Below, piece after piece: positions 8,676 through 17,630 of a stretch of DNA of 64,000 bases. Numbering within the stretch: position 1 is the first letter of the stretch; each line of letters starts with the position of its first letter. The position numbers and the translations under genes were made by a program. Origin of the DNA: Adhaeretor mobilis (lineage in GTDB: Bacteria; Planctomycetota; Planctomycetia; Pirellulales; Lacipirellulaceae); the NCBI RefSeq assembly GCF_007741515.1, contig NZ_CP036263.1, forward strand, positions 5,815,178-5,879,177. The letters are read 5' to 3'. The notes below the pieces were generated by a model. That model searched no databases, was not told the origin of the DNA, and saw only the letters and a program-made list of their open reading frames with translations.

Positions 8676-9717
8676 ACACAGCAGCGTAAAAGCTGCTGAA
8701 CTTGTCGATCGACACGGGCTTGATCTTGCCTGCGTTGCCGGCCTGGCCGAAGGCGGTCATGCGGGCGACGCAAACTTCCTTCATTGCAGCACGGGCCGGT
8801 TTCAGGTAATCGCGCGGATCGAACTTCGAGGGGTCCGTAGCCAACACTTTGCGAATGGCACCGGTAATTGCTAGGCGGTTGTCGGTATCGACGTTCACTT
8901 TGCGAACGCCACTCTTGATGCCGCGCTGGATCTCTTCGACTGGCACGCCCCAGGTTTGCTTCAACTCACCACCAAACTCGTTGATGATGTCCTGCAGTTC
9001 TTGCGGCACGCTACTGCTGCCATGCATGACAAGGTGACAGTTAGGCAGACGCTTGTGAATCTCTTCGATACGTTTCATATCGAGCACATCGCCGTCCGGC
9101 TTGCGAGTGAACTTGTACGCACCGTGGCTGGTGCCGATGGCGACGGCTAAAGCATCGACGTCTGTTTCAGCCACAAAGCGTTCGGCTTCATCGGGATCGG
9201 TCAGTAGCTGATCGTGTGATAGCTTGCCGACAGCACCGTGTCCATCTTCGGCTTCGCCTTCGCCGCTTTCGAGCGAGCCCAAGCAACCGAGTTCGCCTTC
9301 GACCGATACGCCTTGCGAGTGGGCGCTCTCGACGACCTCTTTGGTGACTTTCACGTTGTACTCGAAGTCGGCGGGCGTTTTGCCATCTTCCTGGAGCGAG
9401 CCGTCCATCATGACACTGGTAAAGCCGTTGTCGATCGCACTTTGGCAAGTCGCTGGGCTGTTGCCGTGGTCTTGGTGCATGACGATGGGGATGTTCGGGT
9501 AGAGTTCCGAAGCGGCCAGCATCAAGTGACGCAGGTAGTTATCTTGCGAGTAGGAGCGGGCACCGCGCGACGCCTGAATGATCACAGGGGAGTCAGTCTC
9601 TTCGGCAGCTTCCATGATCGACTGGATCTGCTCCATGTTGTTCACATTGAATGCGGCCAAGCCGTAATCGTTCTCAGCGGCGTGATCCAGCAACAATCTC
9701 ATCGGGACTAAAGGCAT
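8674..9717 (-). CDS. fba: fructose-bisphosphate aldolase, class II
   Basis: 347 residues, the usual length. It cleaves fructose 1,6-bisphosphate to dihydroxyacetone phosphate and glyceraldehyde 3-phosphate (glycolysis/gluconeogenesis) in the cytoplasm. The N-terminus [20 protein letters not shown] is typical; the catalytic/metal motif VMHQDHGN is at about residues 79-86, GSSSVPQE near 235 and [14 protein letters not shown] near 275 line the active site. Zinc dependence is expected from the family. The start at 9717 follows an AAGGA site; upstream codons in the same frame are in repeat DNA. Single gene with its own terminator. Confidence 0.95.
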   Translation of the reverse strand: MPLVPMRLLLDHAAENDYGLAAFNVNNMEQIQSIMEAAEETDSPVIIQASRGARSYSQDNYLRHLMLAASELYPNIPIVMHQDHGNSPATCQSAIDNGFTSVMMDGSLQEDGKTPADFEYNVKVTKEVVESAHSQGVSVEGELGCLGSLESGEGEAEDGHGAVGKLSHDQLLTDPDEAERFVAETDVDALAVAIGTSHGAYKFTRKPDGDVLDMKRIEEIHKRLPNCHLVMHGSSSVPQELQDIINEFGGELKQTWGVPVEEIQRGIKSGVRKVNVDTDNRLAITGAIRKVLATDPSKFDPRDYLKPARAAMKEVCVARMTAFGQAGNAGKIKPVSIDKFSSFYAAV

Positions 9718-9739
9718 CGTGGGATTTCCTTCTTGGGGG

Positions 9740-9765
9740 GCTATTGGCTGTTGACTATTTGTTTT
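9740..9765. repeat. GGCTATTGGCTGTT-type repeat upstream of fba
   Basis: A copy of the dispersed GGCTNTTGGCTGTTAGC motif lies just upstream of the aldolase ribosome binding site. Further copies lie in many spacers of the ribosomal cluster. Confidence 0.55.
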
Positions 9766-9903
9766 TATGTGAGGAACTAGTTTACCAAAAAGACGGGCCG
9801 GCGCTGAGGGGGCGAAAACCGGGGAGAATGGGCGATTTACTCTACCCACCGGGCAAAGTATGCGGCAGCTCGGCCATCCTCGGCTGTGCTCTTGTAGGGT
9901 ATT

Positions 9904-9961
9904 GTCGAGTGGAGCGAGGCGTACCGAACCCTTGTTCATGGTACGCCTCGCTCCACTCGAC
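9904..9961. repeat. perfect 22-bp inverted repeat
   Basis: Arms at 9904-9925 and 9940-9961 are perfect complements around a 14-base loop; each arm contains GAGTGGAGCGAGGCGTACC. A diverged single copy (GTCGAGAGGAGCGAGGCGAA) occurs near 36089, which marks it as a dispersed element rather than a local terminator. It lies between the aldolase gene and the end of the lipoprotein gene. Confidence 0.8.
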
Positions 9962-10011
9962 GGTACCCCACGACCGATTTTTTCGAGGCACCGATCTACT
10001 TGTCTGCAAGA

Positions 10012-10905
10012 CTATTTCTCTGCAAGGATTTCGCTTGGCGGGACTTGGAGCAGACGCACCAGGATGAGCTTGCTTTGCGGGGTGCCGGAGGTTTCCGCTA
10101 CGTGGAAGGCGTGGCCGAGGCTGCTGCCGGCGTCGGGGAGGCAGCCGAGGACAAGGATTTCGCCGGGTGTGAGTTCGGCGGCGATGCGGAGGTCGGCGAA
10201 GGACTCACGCTCGCGCGAGGCGGTCATCAGGAAGATGCCTTTGTCCGAACCGATGCGCCGCTGGCGCAGCTCGCCGTGATGCAACTCGGGAGTGACGCTA
10301 AGACTTACACGCTGGTGCGGTTGTGCTCTCGCTTTGAGCGAGTAGACGGCTTCGACTTCGCGGAACTCGTTGCCGTTGAGTCCATCGTCGTCGCTCACCA
10401 GAATATGCAGGGAGTTGCGCACTTCCGACGCGGTGATCGGCATTTGCTCGTGCTTGCTGAGGCGTTCGATCCGACGAGTGACGCGCGGCTGAGCCGTCAG
10501 ACTGGTGATGACTTTCTCGCCGGCAAGGTCGGTGGAAGCGCTTGCCTGCTGGTCGGCGGGTTGGCCGACCAATTCCAGCAGATCGGTGAGTTCACCAGGC
10601 AATGGCGCGCCGACCGTGCCAACGCGCAAACCATTGGCGGTGAGGCGGCGGCGTGTGGCGGCATCGACTTGCTGTTCGTCAACGCGCGACCACAGTTGTT
10701 GCACGTCGTCTTCAAGTTCCACAGGTATACGTACGTGGAACACTTCCAGCGTGACGCTTTCCGGCGTGGACTTGATCGGCTGGAGGAGCGTTTCCAGTGC
10801 TTCGTCTGGAGGGGCGAGAAACGTCTGGCAGCCAGCGAGGGTGATGCAAAGCACGACGAGAACCCAGTAGCGGACATTCAGCAGCATCGGGAATTGTCGG
10901 GGCAT
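10012..10905 (-). CDS. lipoprotein of unknown function
   Basis: About 297 residues. The start at 10905 (MPRQFPMLLNVRYW) is followed by a hydrophobic run and the lipobox LAGC, with the modified cysteine near residue 22, so the product should be lipid-anchored on the periplasmic side. An alternative ATG is at 10887. The mature part has no domain I can name; it contains a long mixed alpha/beta region and the segment TPGEILVLGCLPDAGSSLGH near the end. Comparable lipoproteins are frequent in planctomycetes. It does not appear to be in an operon. Confidence 0.65.
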   Translation of the reverse strand: MPRQFPMLLNVRYWVLVVLCITLAGCQTFLAPPDEALETLLQPIKSTPESVTLEVFHVRIPVELEDDVQQLWSRVDEQQVDAATRRRLTANGLRVGTVGAPLPGELTDLLELVGQPADQQASASTDLAGEKVITSLTAQPRVTRRIERLSKHEQMPITASEVRNSLHILVSDDDGLNGNEFREVEAVYSLKARAQPHQRVSLSVTPELHHGELRQRRIGSDKGIFLMTASRERESFADLRIAAELTPGEILVLGCLPDAGSSLGHAFHVAETSGTPQSKLILVRLLQVPPSEILAEK

Positions 10906-11211
10906 GAAGGAGCTACTGGGTGGATTGCCATTTCTCGTGGTATCGTTACGCCGACCTTGTTCGGCGCGAAGCTCGCGGATCGTAGGTTTTTGGCGAATCG
11001 CGAGCAATGGCAGCGGAGCGGTGCTAGCAATCGTTCTTGAAGGCGCAATTACCCGACTGCTTACGCATGTCGGCTCGGGAGAAAGGTAGTAATCCCATCC
11101 CGTAGCCCACGCCTTTGGCATGGGATGCGTCCTCGGTTTGGTGCCACCTATCAAATACACCTATCACGTACCAACCCATCCCACGGCAGAGCCATGGGCT
11201 ACGTGGGGTGA
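10906..11211. other. spacer with an inverted pair of GTAGCCCA elements
   Basis: Two diverged copies of a 26-base element stand in opposite orientation at 11102-11127 and 11177-11202 (both read GTAGCCCA...GTGGGATG or close variants). No gene is seen in the spacer. Confidence 0.6.
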
Positions 11212-11862
11212 CTAAGCGGGAATCAGCTTCGGTGCGGGCCAGTGGCGGCCGTGGATGCGACCGAATTCGGCGGCTAGCTCGGTGAATTCGCGTTCGAGGA
11301 ATTCGTAAAGCGTGTGCGGTGGATCGGCAGCGAGCCACTGCTGGGCGAAGCGATCCATGAGGGCATCGTACTCGCGTTGCGAGTTGCCGTGCGCGTAGTT
11401 GCGACCTGGGTGGCGGCGGAGGTCGCCGTCGAAAGCGGGGCCGATGTGCCAGAGTTCATGTAATAACGTCGAGAGCTTTTCTTCGAGCGAGGTATTCAAG
11501 AACCGGGGCAAGTAGATGCTGAGGATGTACAGGTACTCTTCGCCCTGTGAATCGCAAACGGTCTGCACGAGGTAGCGCCGCCCGCGGGTGCGTTTCTCGC
11601 GACTGCCCCCCTCAAAGCGCAACGGTGTGAGCGAAGCATAGATGCCGTGCGACACATTGCGGCGTGCCTGCACAATACTGATGGCAACGCGATCGAAGTC
11701 GATGTGCGAGAACTCTGGCAGCCTGGCGATCATGTCGCGGCAGACGCTTTCGATGGCGGCTGAGAAGTCGAAGCCGGGGAGATCGGCTCCTGGTGCTCGG
11801 CTTATCTTAGTATTCGCGCTCTTGGTATTCGTGCGATTAGTGCGGCGATTTTTAGTTGGCAA
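11212..11862 (-). CDS. putative zinc metallopeptidase (HExxH protein)
   Basis: 216 residues with a basic N-terminus (MPTKNRRTNRTNTKS). The motif TLLHELWHIGP at about residues 133-143 is an HExxH zinc-peptidase site, followed by DGDLRRHPG, where a third ligand could lie. The arrangement resembles the putative phage-type metallopeptidases. No signal peptide is seen, so it should act in the cytoplasm. The start could be one of several; I keep the longest ATG frame. Substrate unknown. It lies alone between repeat DNA and the ribosomal cluster. Confidence 0.6.
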   Translation of the reverse strand: MPTKNRRTNRTNTKSANTKISRAPGADLPGFDFSAAIESVCRDMIARLPEFSHIDFDRVAISIVQARRNVSHGIYASLTPLRFEGGSREKRTRGRRYLVQTVCDSQGEEYLYILSIYLPRFLNTSLEEKLSTLLHELWHIGPAFDGDLRRHPGRNYAHGNSQREYDALMDRFAQQWLAADPPHTLYEFLEREFTELAAEFGRIHGRHWPAPKLIPA

Positions 11863-12071
11863 GCGTGTCCCCTCCTTGGAGCAACCTTAGGCTGAGTACT
11901 ACAACAAGGTCGCATTGTAGCTTGAAAGCGCCGAGCATTGGTACAGCGATGCGACCACTACTCCGACTCGGCTTGCCTAGGCGGTCTGATGCCTGGCGGT
12001 TTACCGAACGCTGGCACATCTGGCGACCCGGTGAGCCTGGCAGAAATGGTGCAACGCTGAGCACCCATAGA

Positions 12072-12107
12072 AAAGGCGAGCCAGGAATTGCTTCCGGGCT
12101 CGCCTTT
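12072..12107 (-). terminator. hairpin terminator at the end of the ribosomal cluster
   Basis: Eleven-base arms at 12072-12082 and 12097-12107 pair perfectly; on the minus strand the stem ends in TTTTC. It lies 29 bases after the rplQ stop codon and closes the S10-spc-alpha cluster. Confidence 0.75.
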
Positions 12108-12135
12108 GAATGTTCTTGCGTTGACGTAGTCGGCT

Positions 12136-12837
12136 CTACTTTGACTCTTCCTCAGCGGCAGCTTCTTCGCTGGCAACCTCTTCCGTGGGGGCTTCGTCTT
12201 CAGCGGGTGCTTCCGATGTGGCTTCTTCCTCAGCGGGTGCCGCTTCTTCGGCCGGTGCTTCGTCGTCGAAGGCTGGCTTTTCGCTCTTCTGGACTACGCG
12301 GTCGCGTACGCCAACGAACTCAAGGATGGCACGCGTGGCATTGTCGCCGAGGCGGGGGGTCGCCAGGCGAACGATGCGGGTGTAACCGCCGGGACGGTCC
12401 ATGAAACGGCCGGCAACTTCTTCAAACAGCACGGTGACGGCGTTCTTGTCGCCGAGCAGTTGCAAGCAGCGACGGCGAGCGGCTACGGCCGGTGCCATCG
12501 CCTGGTTCCATTGAGTCCACTTGTCGCTAGAGCGCCACGACTTGTACTGGTCGCTGCCCTGGTCGGCACCCGTGCCGTGTTCTTCAGCAGCTTTAGCAGC
12601 GACTAGACCACGGCGGGCGATGGTGATGCATTTTTCAACCAGCGGGCGAACTTCTTTCGCCTTGCTAATCGTGGTGATGATCCGACCCTTGACTAGCGGC
12701 TCGGACTCCAGCTTGATGTAGCGAATGTCATCGACGTCGCGTTCAGTGAGAAACAGGTTGCTGGCCAAGCTACGCAACAGTGCGCGTTGATGCTTGGGAT
12801 TGCGGCCGAGCTTGCGGCCTTTTCGACGATGACGCAT
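12136..12837 (-). CDS. rplQ: ribosomal protein bL17 with acidic C-terminal tail
   Basis: Large-subunit protein. The start MRHRRKGRKLGRNPKHQRAL and the end of the core GGYTRIVRLATPRLGDNA are diagnostic. At 233 residues it is nearly twice the usual 120-130. There are two additions: an insertion at about residues 83-117 (EEHGTGADQGSDQY, then SWRSSDKWTQWNQ) and a tail from about 183 made almost wholly of Ala, Glu, Pro and Thr. It is the last gene of the cluster, 88 bases after rpoA. Confidence 0.95.
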   Translation of the reverse strand: MRHRRKGRKLGRNPKHQRALLRSLASNLFLTERDVDDIRYIKLESEPLVKGRIITTISKAKEVRPLVEKCITIARRGLVAAKAAEEHGTGADQGSDQYKSWRSSDKWTQWNQAMAPAVAARRRCLQLLGDKNAVTVLFEEVAGRFMDRPGGYTRIVRLATPRLGDNATRAILEFVGVRDRVVQKSEKPAFDDEAPAEEAAPAEEEATSEAPAEDEAPTEEVASEEAAAEEESK

Positions 12838-12925
12838 GGCTTATTCTTCCTAAGTTTCTTACTCAATCGCTTCGCAAGCGAGGCGGCTAAATATCAATGT
12901 GGCTATGAAATCAATCGGGTGTGCA

Positions 12926-13918
12926 TCACACGCTGGAGGCAGCAGGGACTCGCATGCCTAGGTGCAGGTTGAGCTCACGCATTTTTTGTTGCACTTCAGT
13001 CAGAGTCGTCTCGCCAAAGTTGCGAACCTCCAGCAATTGGTCTTCCGTAAGGGCGACCAAATCGCGGACGGTGAGAATGTTTTCGCTTTCCAAGCAGTTG
13101 CTGGCTCGGACGGAAAGATTCATGTCGGCAAGCGTCATGTTTAGCTTTGCGTCCAGGGCGGCATCGCCACCACCAGGGCTGCCGCTGCGGGCTGCCGAGT
13201 GAACTTGCGAGCCGAGTTCGCTGTACTGGACGAACGGTGCGAGATGCTTGCGGAGAATCTTCGACGCCTCGACGAGGCCCATTTCTGGAGAGACCGAACC
13301 GTCGGTCCAGATCTCCAGGGTGAGCTTGTCATAGTTCGTCTTTTGACCCACACGAGTTTCCTCGACATCGTATCGCACACGGGTGACGGGGCTGAAGACG
13401 GCATCGATCGGGATGATGCCGATTTCCTGCCCACCTTCGCCATGCTCGCCGGAGGAAACATAGCCACGGCCATTCTCGACGACCATTTCAATAACGAAAG
13501 GTACGTCCTCTGTGAGCGTGGCGATCACAAGGTCTTTGTTGATGACTTCGACCGATTCATCTGTTTCGATGTCAGCGGCAGTAACATCACCGGCGGTGTT
13601 GCGCTCCACACGAAGCACTTTGGTCGAGTCGCTATGGTTTTTCACGACCAACGACTTGATGTTCAAGACAATGTCAGTGCAATCCTGCAGCACGCCAGGG
13701 ATCGTGGTGAATTCATGTTGGGCGTTGTGCACCTTAATTTGCGTAACGGCACTGCCTTCGAGACTGGAAAGCAGAATGCGACGCAAGCCATTACCGATGG
13801 TTGTGCCGAAGCCGCGCTCAAAAGGTTCTGCATAGAAGCGACCGTAGTTGGCGGTGAGCGTACTTGCGTCGCAAACCACTTGACTAGGAAGTTCGAGTCC
13901 ACGCCAGCGAATATGCAT
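12926..13918 (-). CDS. rpoA: RNA polymerase alpha subunit
   Basis: 330 residues. The N-terminal dimerisation domain contains [20 protein letters not shown], the signature of alpha. The C-terminal domain (from about 250) holds the helix-hairpin-helix region [20 protein letters not shown], used to bind UP elements and activators. The start at 13918 ([11 protein letters not shown]) has a GGAG site 7 bases upstream; a further 12 in-frame codons upstream look non-coding. The order rpsD-rpoA-rplQ is the classical alpha operon. Confidence 0.97.
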   Translation of the reverse strand: MHIRWRGLELPSQVVCDASTLTANYGRFYAEPFERGFGTTIGNGLRRILLSSLEGSAVTQIKVHNAQHEFTTIPGVLQDCTDIVLNIKSLVVKNHSDSTKVLRVERNTAGDVTAADIETDESVEVINKDLVIATLTEDVPFVIEMVVENGRGYVSSGEHGEGGQEIGIIPIDAVFSPVTRVRYDVEETRVGQKTNYDKLTLEIWTDGSVSPEMGLVEASKILRKHLAPFVQYSELGSQVHSAARSGSPGGGDAALDAKLNMTLADMNLSVRASNCLESENILTVRDLVALTEDQLLEVRNFGETTLTEVQQKMRELNLHLGMRVPAASSV

Positions 13919-14008
13919 AGGAAATCTCCGTGGGATAGTGACTAGCTTGGGCAACTAGCGACTAGATTGTGTTGGCTTATAGGGGGGAGTCTCGGGTGCA
14001 CGTTAACC

Positions 14009-14027
14009 CTGCTGGGCAAGCCAGCAG
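14009..14027. repeat. CTGCTGG/CCAGCAG palindrome between rpsD and rpoA
   Basis: Seven-base arms at 14009-14015 and 14021-14027 with a GCAAG loop, inside a longer CTGCTGGGCAAGCCAGCAGT motif. I recall this motif as a dispersed element in planctomycete genomes, but cannot check that here. Confidence 0.55.
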
Positions 14028-14070
14028 TGGCACCCGTAGGTGTCTTATCGCGAGCAAGGCTCGCTGGTTC

Positions 14071-14697
14071 TTAGCGCGAGCAAAGCTCGACGATCAGTTG
14101 TGTTTCGATGGGGATGGATACGTCTTCGGCGGCGGGGAGGCGGCCAATGATGCCTTCGGGGACGCCTTCGGTGGTGACCGACAGGAAGTCGGGCACGTCG
14201 ACAGCGCCTTCGGAAATAATGCTGCGAGCCAGATCGAGGCTCTTGGCACGATTCTTCACGCGAACGATATCACCCACGCGTACCTGACAGCTTGCGACGT
14301 CCGTACGAACTCCGTTGACGGTCACGTGGCCGTGATTAACTAGCTGACGCGCTTGACTACGACTGATGCCGAAGCCCATGCGATGCACGACGTTGTCCAA
14401 GCGGCGTTCCAACAGGCTCATGAGCGTATCGCCCGTGTTGCCCTTGGCCCGCTCTGCCTGAGCGAAGTACTTGCGGAATTGACGCTCGAGCACGCCATAG
14501 TAATGCTTCACCTTTTGCTTTTCACGCAGGTGAATGCCGTAGTCGGTTTGCTTGTTCCGACGGTAGTTCTGTTGCCCTGGTGGTTGCTCGCGTCGTTCGA
14601 TCGCACACTTCGGCGTATCGCAGCGAGTACCTTTGAGGAAGAGCTTCATCCCGTCGCGACGGCAAAGGCGACAAACAGGTCCGGTGTATCGTGCCAT
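14071..14697 (-). CDS. rpsD: ribosomal protein uS4
   Basis: 208 residues, usual length. Small-subunit assembly protein that binds 16S rRNA early. It begins MARYTGPVCRLCRRDGMKLF; CRLC plus two later cysteines (CDTPKC) form the zinc-binding N-terminus of the C+ type. The S4 RNA-binding domain (RLDNVVHRMGFGISRSQARQ) starts near residue 95. The start is set at 14697 by homology. In many bacteria S4 represses its own operon; no such leader could be confirmed here. Confidence 0.97.
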   Translation of the reverse strand: MARYTGPVCRLCRRDGMKLFLKGTRCDTPKCAIERREQPPGQQNYRRNKQTDYGIHLREKQKVKHYYGVLERQFRKYFAQAERAKGNTGDTLMSLLERRLDNVVHRMGFGISRSQARQLVNHGHVTVNGVRTDVASCQVRVGDIVRVKNRAKSLDLARSIISEGAVDVPDFLSVTTEGVPEGIIGRLPAAEDVSIPIETQLIVELCSR

Positions 14698-14794
14698 AAT
14701 TTCGTACTGCTTCGTAACTGCAAAGTATCTTTGGAATTGAAAAGCCAACGACCCAGTGCCAAACAGCCCGGGGCCAATAGCTAACAGCTTTTAG

Positions 14795-15187
14795 TTAGAC
14801 GCGACGCTTCTTGCGAGCGCGGCAACCGTTGTGTGGTAGGGGAGTAACGTCCTCGATGGACTTCACTTTGAGTCCGGCTGCTTCGAGGGCGGTAATGGCG
14901 CTTTCGCGACCACTACCAGGACCCTTTACGCGAACTTCGACATCTTTGACGCCGTACTTGCGAGCCTTCTCAGCCGCTTGTTGGGCGGCCATTTGACCGG
15001 CGAAGGGTGTGCTCTTGCGACTTCCCTTGAAGCCACTCGTACCCGAGCTGGCCCAACAGAGCGTGTCGCCCTTGGTGTCGGTGATGGTGACCATGGTATT
15101 ATTGAACGTCGCGATGATGTGCGCTACGCCAACGGTCACATTGCGACGCGCCTTCTTGGCTTTCGATTTGGTTTTTTGCTTGGCCAA
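14795..15187 (-). CDS. rpsK: ribosomal protein uS11
   Basis: 130 residues, usual length. It forms part of the small-subunit platform. Diagnostic text includes [18 protein letters not shown] and the basic end [14 protein letters not shown]. Start after [16 protein letters not shown], a lysine-rich N-terminus. Lies between rpsM and rpsD on the same strand. Confidence 0.97.
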   Translation of the reverse strand: MAKQKTKSKAKKARRNVTVGVAHIIATFNNTMVTITDTKGDTLCWASSGTSGFKGSRKSTPFAGQMAAQQAAEKARKYGVKDVEVRVKGPGSGRESAITALEAAGLKVKSIEDVTPLPHNGCRARKKRRV

Positions 15188-15255
15188 CTTACTGAACTCC
15201 TAGTGAATCTTTCAAAAAACACCGAGCAAGCCCGGTGGCTAAATGCGTTACCTGC

Positions 15256-15639
15256 TTAGCGAAGGTCTTTAACGCCCTTTTTGCCGGCAACGGTTTTCTT
15301 AGGACCTTTGCGAGTGCGGGCGTTGGTCTTGGTGCGCTGACCGCGAACCGGCAGGCCACGACGGTGACGCATGCCGCGGTAACTGGCAATGTCGCGTAGT
15401 CGTGATATGTTTTGACTCACCTGACGACGCAGCTGACCCTCGACGGTGTAATCTTTGTCGAGCAGTGCGGCAATGCGAGCGACTTCATCTTCTTGCAGGT
15501 CGCGAGCGCGGGCCTGCGGATTGACGCCGGCCTTGTGGCACAGCTCACGTGCAGTCTTCTCGCCTACGCCGTAAAGGTAGGTGAGCGAGATGATCGTAGG
15601 GCGATCGGCTGGAATGTCTACGCCAAGCAAACGTGGCAT
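15256..15639 (-). CDS. rpsM: ribosomal protein uS13
   Basis: 127 residues, usual length. Contacts the large subunit (bridges B1a/B1b) and P-site tRNA. Diagnostic text: [20 protein letters not shown] at the start and [20 protein letters not shown] near the end, followed by the basic tail [11 protein letters not shown]. Confidence 0.97.
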   Translation of the reverse strand: MPRLLGVDIPADRPTIISLTYLYGVGEKTARELCHKAGVNPQARARDLQEDEVARIAALLDKDYTVEGQLRRQVSQNISRLRDIASYRGMRHRRGLPVRGQRTKTNARTRKGPKKTVAGKKGVKDLR

Positions 15640-15707
15640 GTGGGGTTACTCCGGTATCTGAATCGAAAACTTGTGTTGTTTGGGGGGACTTCTTTGACAA
15701 GATCAGC

Positions 15708-15723
15708 TAAGCCGCGAGCGGCA
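15708..15723. repeat. GCTAAGCCGCGAGCGGC palindrome copy in the rpmJ-rpsM spacer
   Basis: A copy of the dispersed element seen also near 8658, 58231 and 62802. It lies immediately after the rpmJ stop codon. Confidence 0.7.
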
Positions 15724-15729
15724 AAAAGT

Positions 15730-15843
15730 TTAACCTTGGCGTTGCTTGTGACGTGGGTTCGAACAGACGACACGCACCACACCGCGGCGACGCACGACTT
15801 TGCACTTATCGCAAATGCGTTTCACACTAGCGCGGACTTTCAT
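15730..15843 (-). CDS. rpmJ: ribosomal protein bL36
   Basis: A 37-codon gene. It reads [20 protein letters not shown], then [17 protein letters not shown]: the zinc-ribbon (C+) form of L36, with ligands CxxC, C and H. A GGAGAG site precedes the ATG at 15843. It sits, as usual, just before rpsM. The infA gene that often lies between map and rpmJ is absent. Confidence 0.95.
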   Translation of the reverse strand: MKVRASVKRICDKCKVVRRRGVVRVVCSNPRHKQRQG

Positions 15844-16098
15844 GGTTTCTCTCCTGCACGGTCTGTTTTACCAAATGCCATATGCCCGAGCTGGGATGCT
15901 CAAACGGGGATGGCCAATTCTGGCGGGGATACCTACTGGCTTCGACGAGTTTAGTCGAAACGTACCAATATAGTGGTCTGACGGGCAATCTTTCAAGGGC
16001 TTCAAGTTATGTATATCTGCTATCTTGTCATTCAGAGAAGAACGCCCCAGGCCTGGGTGTATTCAAGCATTCTCCGGGCCTTGCTGAGGGGTGGTTCC

Positions 16099-16914
16099 TC
16101 AATTCACGGCCAACTCTTCTAGTTCTGCGGGTGTGGGGGCTCGGGTAAGTAGTTCGGGGCCGTTCTCTGTGATGGCGATTGTATGCTCGAAATGAGCGCT
16201 CGGCTTGCCGTCGGCAGTGACCTGCGTCCAGTAGTCTTTCATCATTTTCACGCGTTTGGTGCCCATGTTGACCATCGGCTCCACAGCAATCACGAGTCCT
16301 TCTTCGATCAGAAAATCGCCGCTGCCTTTAAGTCCGCGTCCTGCGAAGTTGGGCACTTGAGGGTCCTCGTGCATGTCGCGGCCGATACCGTGACCGACAA
16401 AGCACTCGACGGTACTGAATCCATGATCTCGCACATACTTGGCCATCTCGCGAGCGATGGAGCTCCAGCGATTTTTCACGGCCAGCAGTTCGATTGCCAG
16501 GTTCAAGGTGCCGAGCGTTACGTCGAGCAGTTTTTGTACAGGAGGACTGATTTCGCCAATAGCATGCGTGACGGCCGCGTCGCCGCACCAACCGTCGAGC
16601 CGGCAGCCGGTATCGATGCTGACGATGTCGCCCTCGACCAACGGGCGATCATCGGGAATGCCGTGGACAACCGCCTCGTTGACACTCATGCAAGTGACCG
16701 CGGGAAACGGCGGCTTGGTTTTGACGGTATTGGGGTAGTTCTTGAAGAGTGGAGTGGCACCCAGTGCAGCGAAGTGGGCTTCGATCTCGCGATCGATTGC
16801 TTTGGTGGTTGCGCCGGGGCCGATCATTTCAGCCGCGATCTGGTGCGCACGCCAAACGGCAAGCCCGGCACGGCGCATTTTTGTAAGTTCGCGTTTTGAT
16901 TTGAGTTCGGCCAT
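16099..16914 (-). CDS. map: methionine aminopeptidase, type I
   Basis: 271 residues. It removes the initiator methionine from nascent proteins. Metal ligands are recognisable in order: DIVSIDTGCRLDGWCGDAAV (two Asp), VGHGIGRDMHEDPQVPN (His), VIAVEPMV (Glu) and FEHTIAITENGPELLT (Glu). The start at 16914 (MAELKSKRELTKMRRAGLAV) is typical. Placement after adk in the spc operon is common. The spacer to rpmJ (15844-16098) shows no gene. Confidence 0.96.
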   Translation of the reverse strand: MAELKSKRELTKMRRAGLAVWRAHQIAAEMIGPGATTKAIDREIEAHFAALGATPLFKNYPNTVKTKPPFPAVTCMSVNEAVVHGIPDDRPLVEGDIVSIDTGCRLDGWCGDAAVTHAIGEISPPVQKLLDVTLGTLNLAIELLAVKNRWSSIAREMAKYVRDHGFSTVECFVGHGIGRDMHEDPQVPNFAGRGLKGSGDFLIEEGLVIAVEPMVNMGTKRVKMMKDYWTQVTADGKPSAHFEHTIAITENGPELLTRAPTPAELEELAVN

Positions 16915-16976
16915 CTTTGATTCCTACCTAATGTCATCCCGACCGAGCGACAGCGGCGGAGAAATAACAGGTATTG

Positions 16977-17543
16977 TTACTTCTTGATTCTCTGGTTCTC
17001 AACCACGGTGACGATGCGCTCGAAGACTTCCTCGGGGGAGTCGTGGCCGTCGATCACATGGAGCACGTCGCGTTGCTGGTAATAGTCTAGCAAAGGTTTT
17101 GTGAGGTCATTGTACTGTTGGAGTCGCTTTTTAATGACATCCAGGGTGTCGTCGTCGCGGCCCCGCTCGACCAAACGCCTGAGCAGGAGACCGTATTCCA
17201 CGCGAATTTCCATCGCCAGGTTGAGCGGCATGCCATGCTCGGCAAGCATTTCATCGAGGTTTTCGGCCTGCGCGACGGTGCGGGGGAATCCATCCAGCAC
17301 ATAGCCATTTTGGCAGTCCTCTTCTTCAAGCCGCTCGACAAGGATTTCCTGTACGAGGTCGTCCGGCACAAGGCGGCCGGTTTGCATGAACTCGTCGGCC
17401 TGCTTACCGATGGGCGTTCCCAGGCGGCACGCTTCACGGAGCAAATCCCCCGTGGAGAGGTGCGGGATGCTAAGCCGCTCGGCTAGTCGAACCGATTGGG
17501 TTCCTTTGCCGGCTCCGGGAGGTCCTATGAAAACGATCCGCAT
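16977..17543 (-). CDS. adk: adenylate kinase (short-LID form)
   Basis: 188 residues. Catalyses ATP + AMP = 2 ADP. The P-loop GPPGAGKGTQS is at about residues 7-17, the AMP-binding STGDLLRE near 31 and the DGFPRTVAQAE motif near 84. The LID between the two RR pairs is short (LLRRLVERGRDDDTLDVIKK), without the roughly 30-residue insertion or zinc cysteines of the long form. Lies between secY and map. Confidence 0.96.
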   Translation of the reverse strand: MRIVFIGPPGAGKGTQSVRLAERLSIPHLSTGDLLREACRLGTPIGKQADEFMQTGRLVPDDLVQEILVERLEEEDCQNGYVLDGFPRTVAQAENLDEMLAEHGMPLNLAMEIRVEYGLLLRRLVERGRDDDTLDVIKKRLQQYNDLTKPLLDYYQQRDVLHVIDGHDSPEEVFERIVTVVENQRIKK

Positions 17544-17630
17544 AACTTGTGTCTTGCTGCGCCGGCGACCGCGGCAAGTGCGCGATCAGCGCACCACGGG
17601 GCAACCGAGTTCGGTAGACGGCAAGCCGCC

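Noticed and set aside
9904-9961. 22-bp inverted repeat considered as a terminator for the aldolase or lipoprotein gene
   Set aside because: It lies upstream of the aldolase and behind the lipoprotein gene without a T-run, and a diverged copy exists near 36089, so it is a dispersed element.
13199-13945. 248-codon plus-strand frame opposite rpoA
   Set aside because: Mirror frame of rpoA with no ribosome binding site.
15844-16098. Possible infA gene between map and rpmJ
   Set aside because: All six frames are short or broken and none shows the IF-1 pattern.
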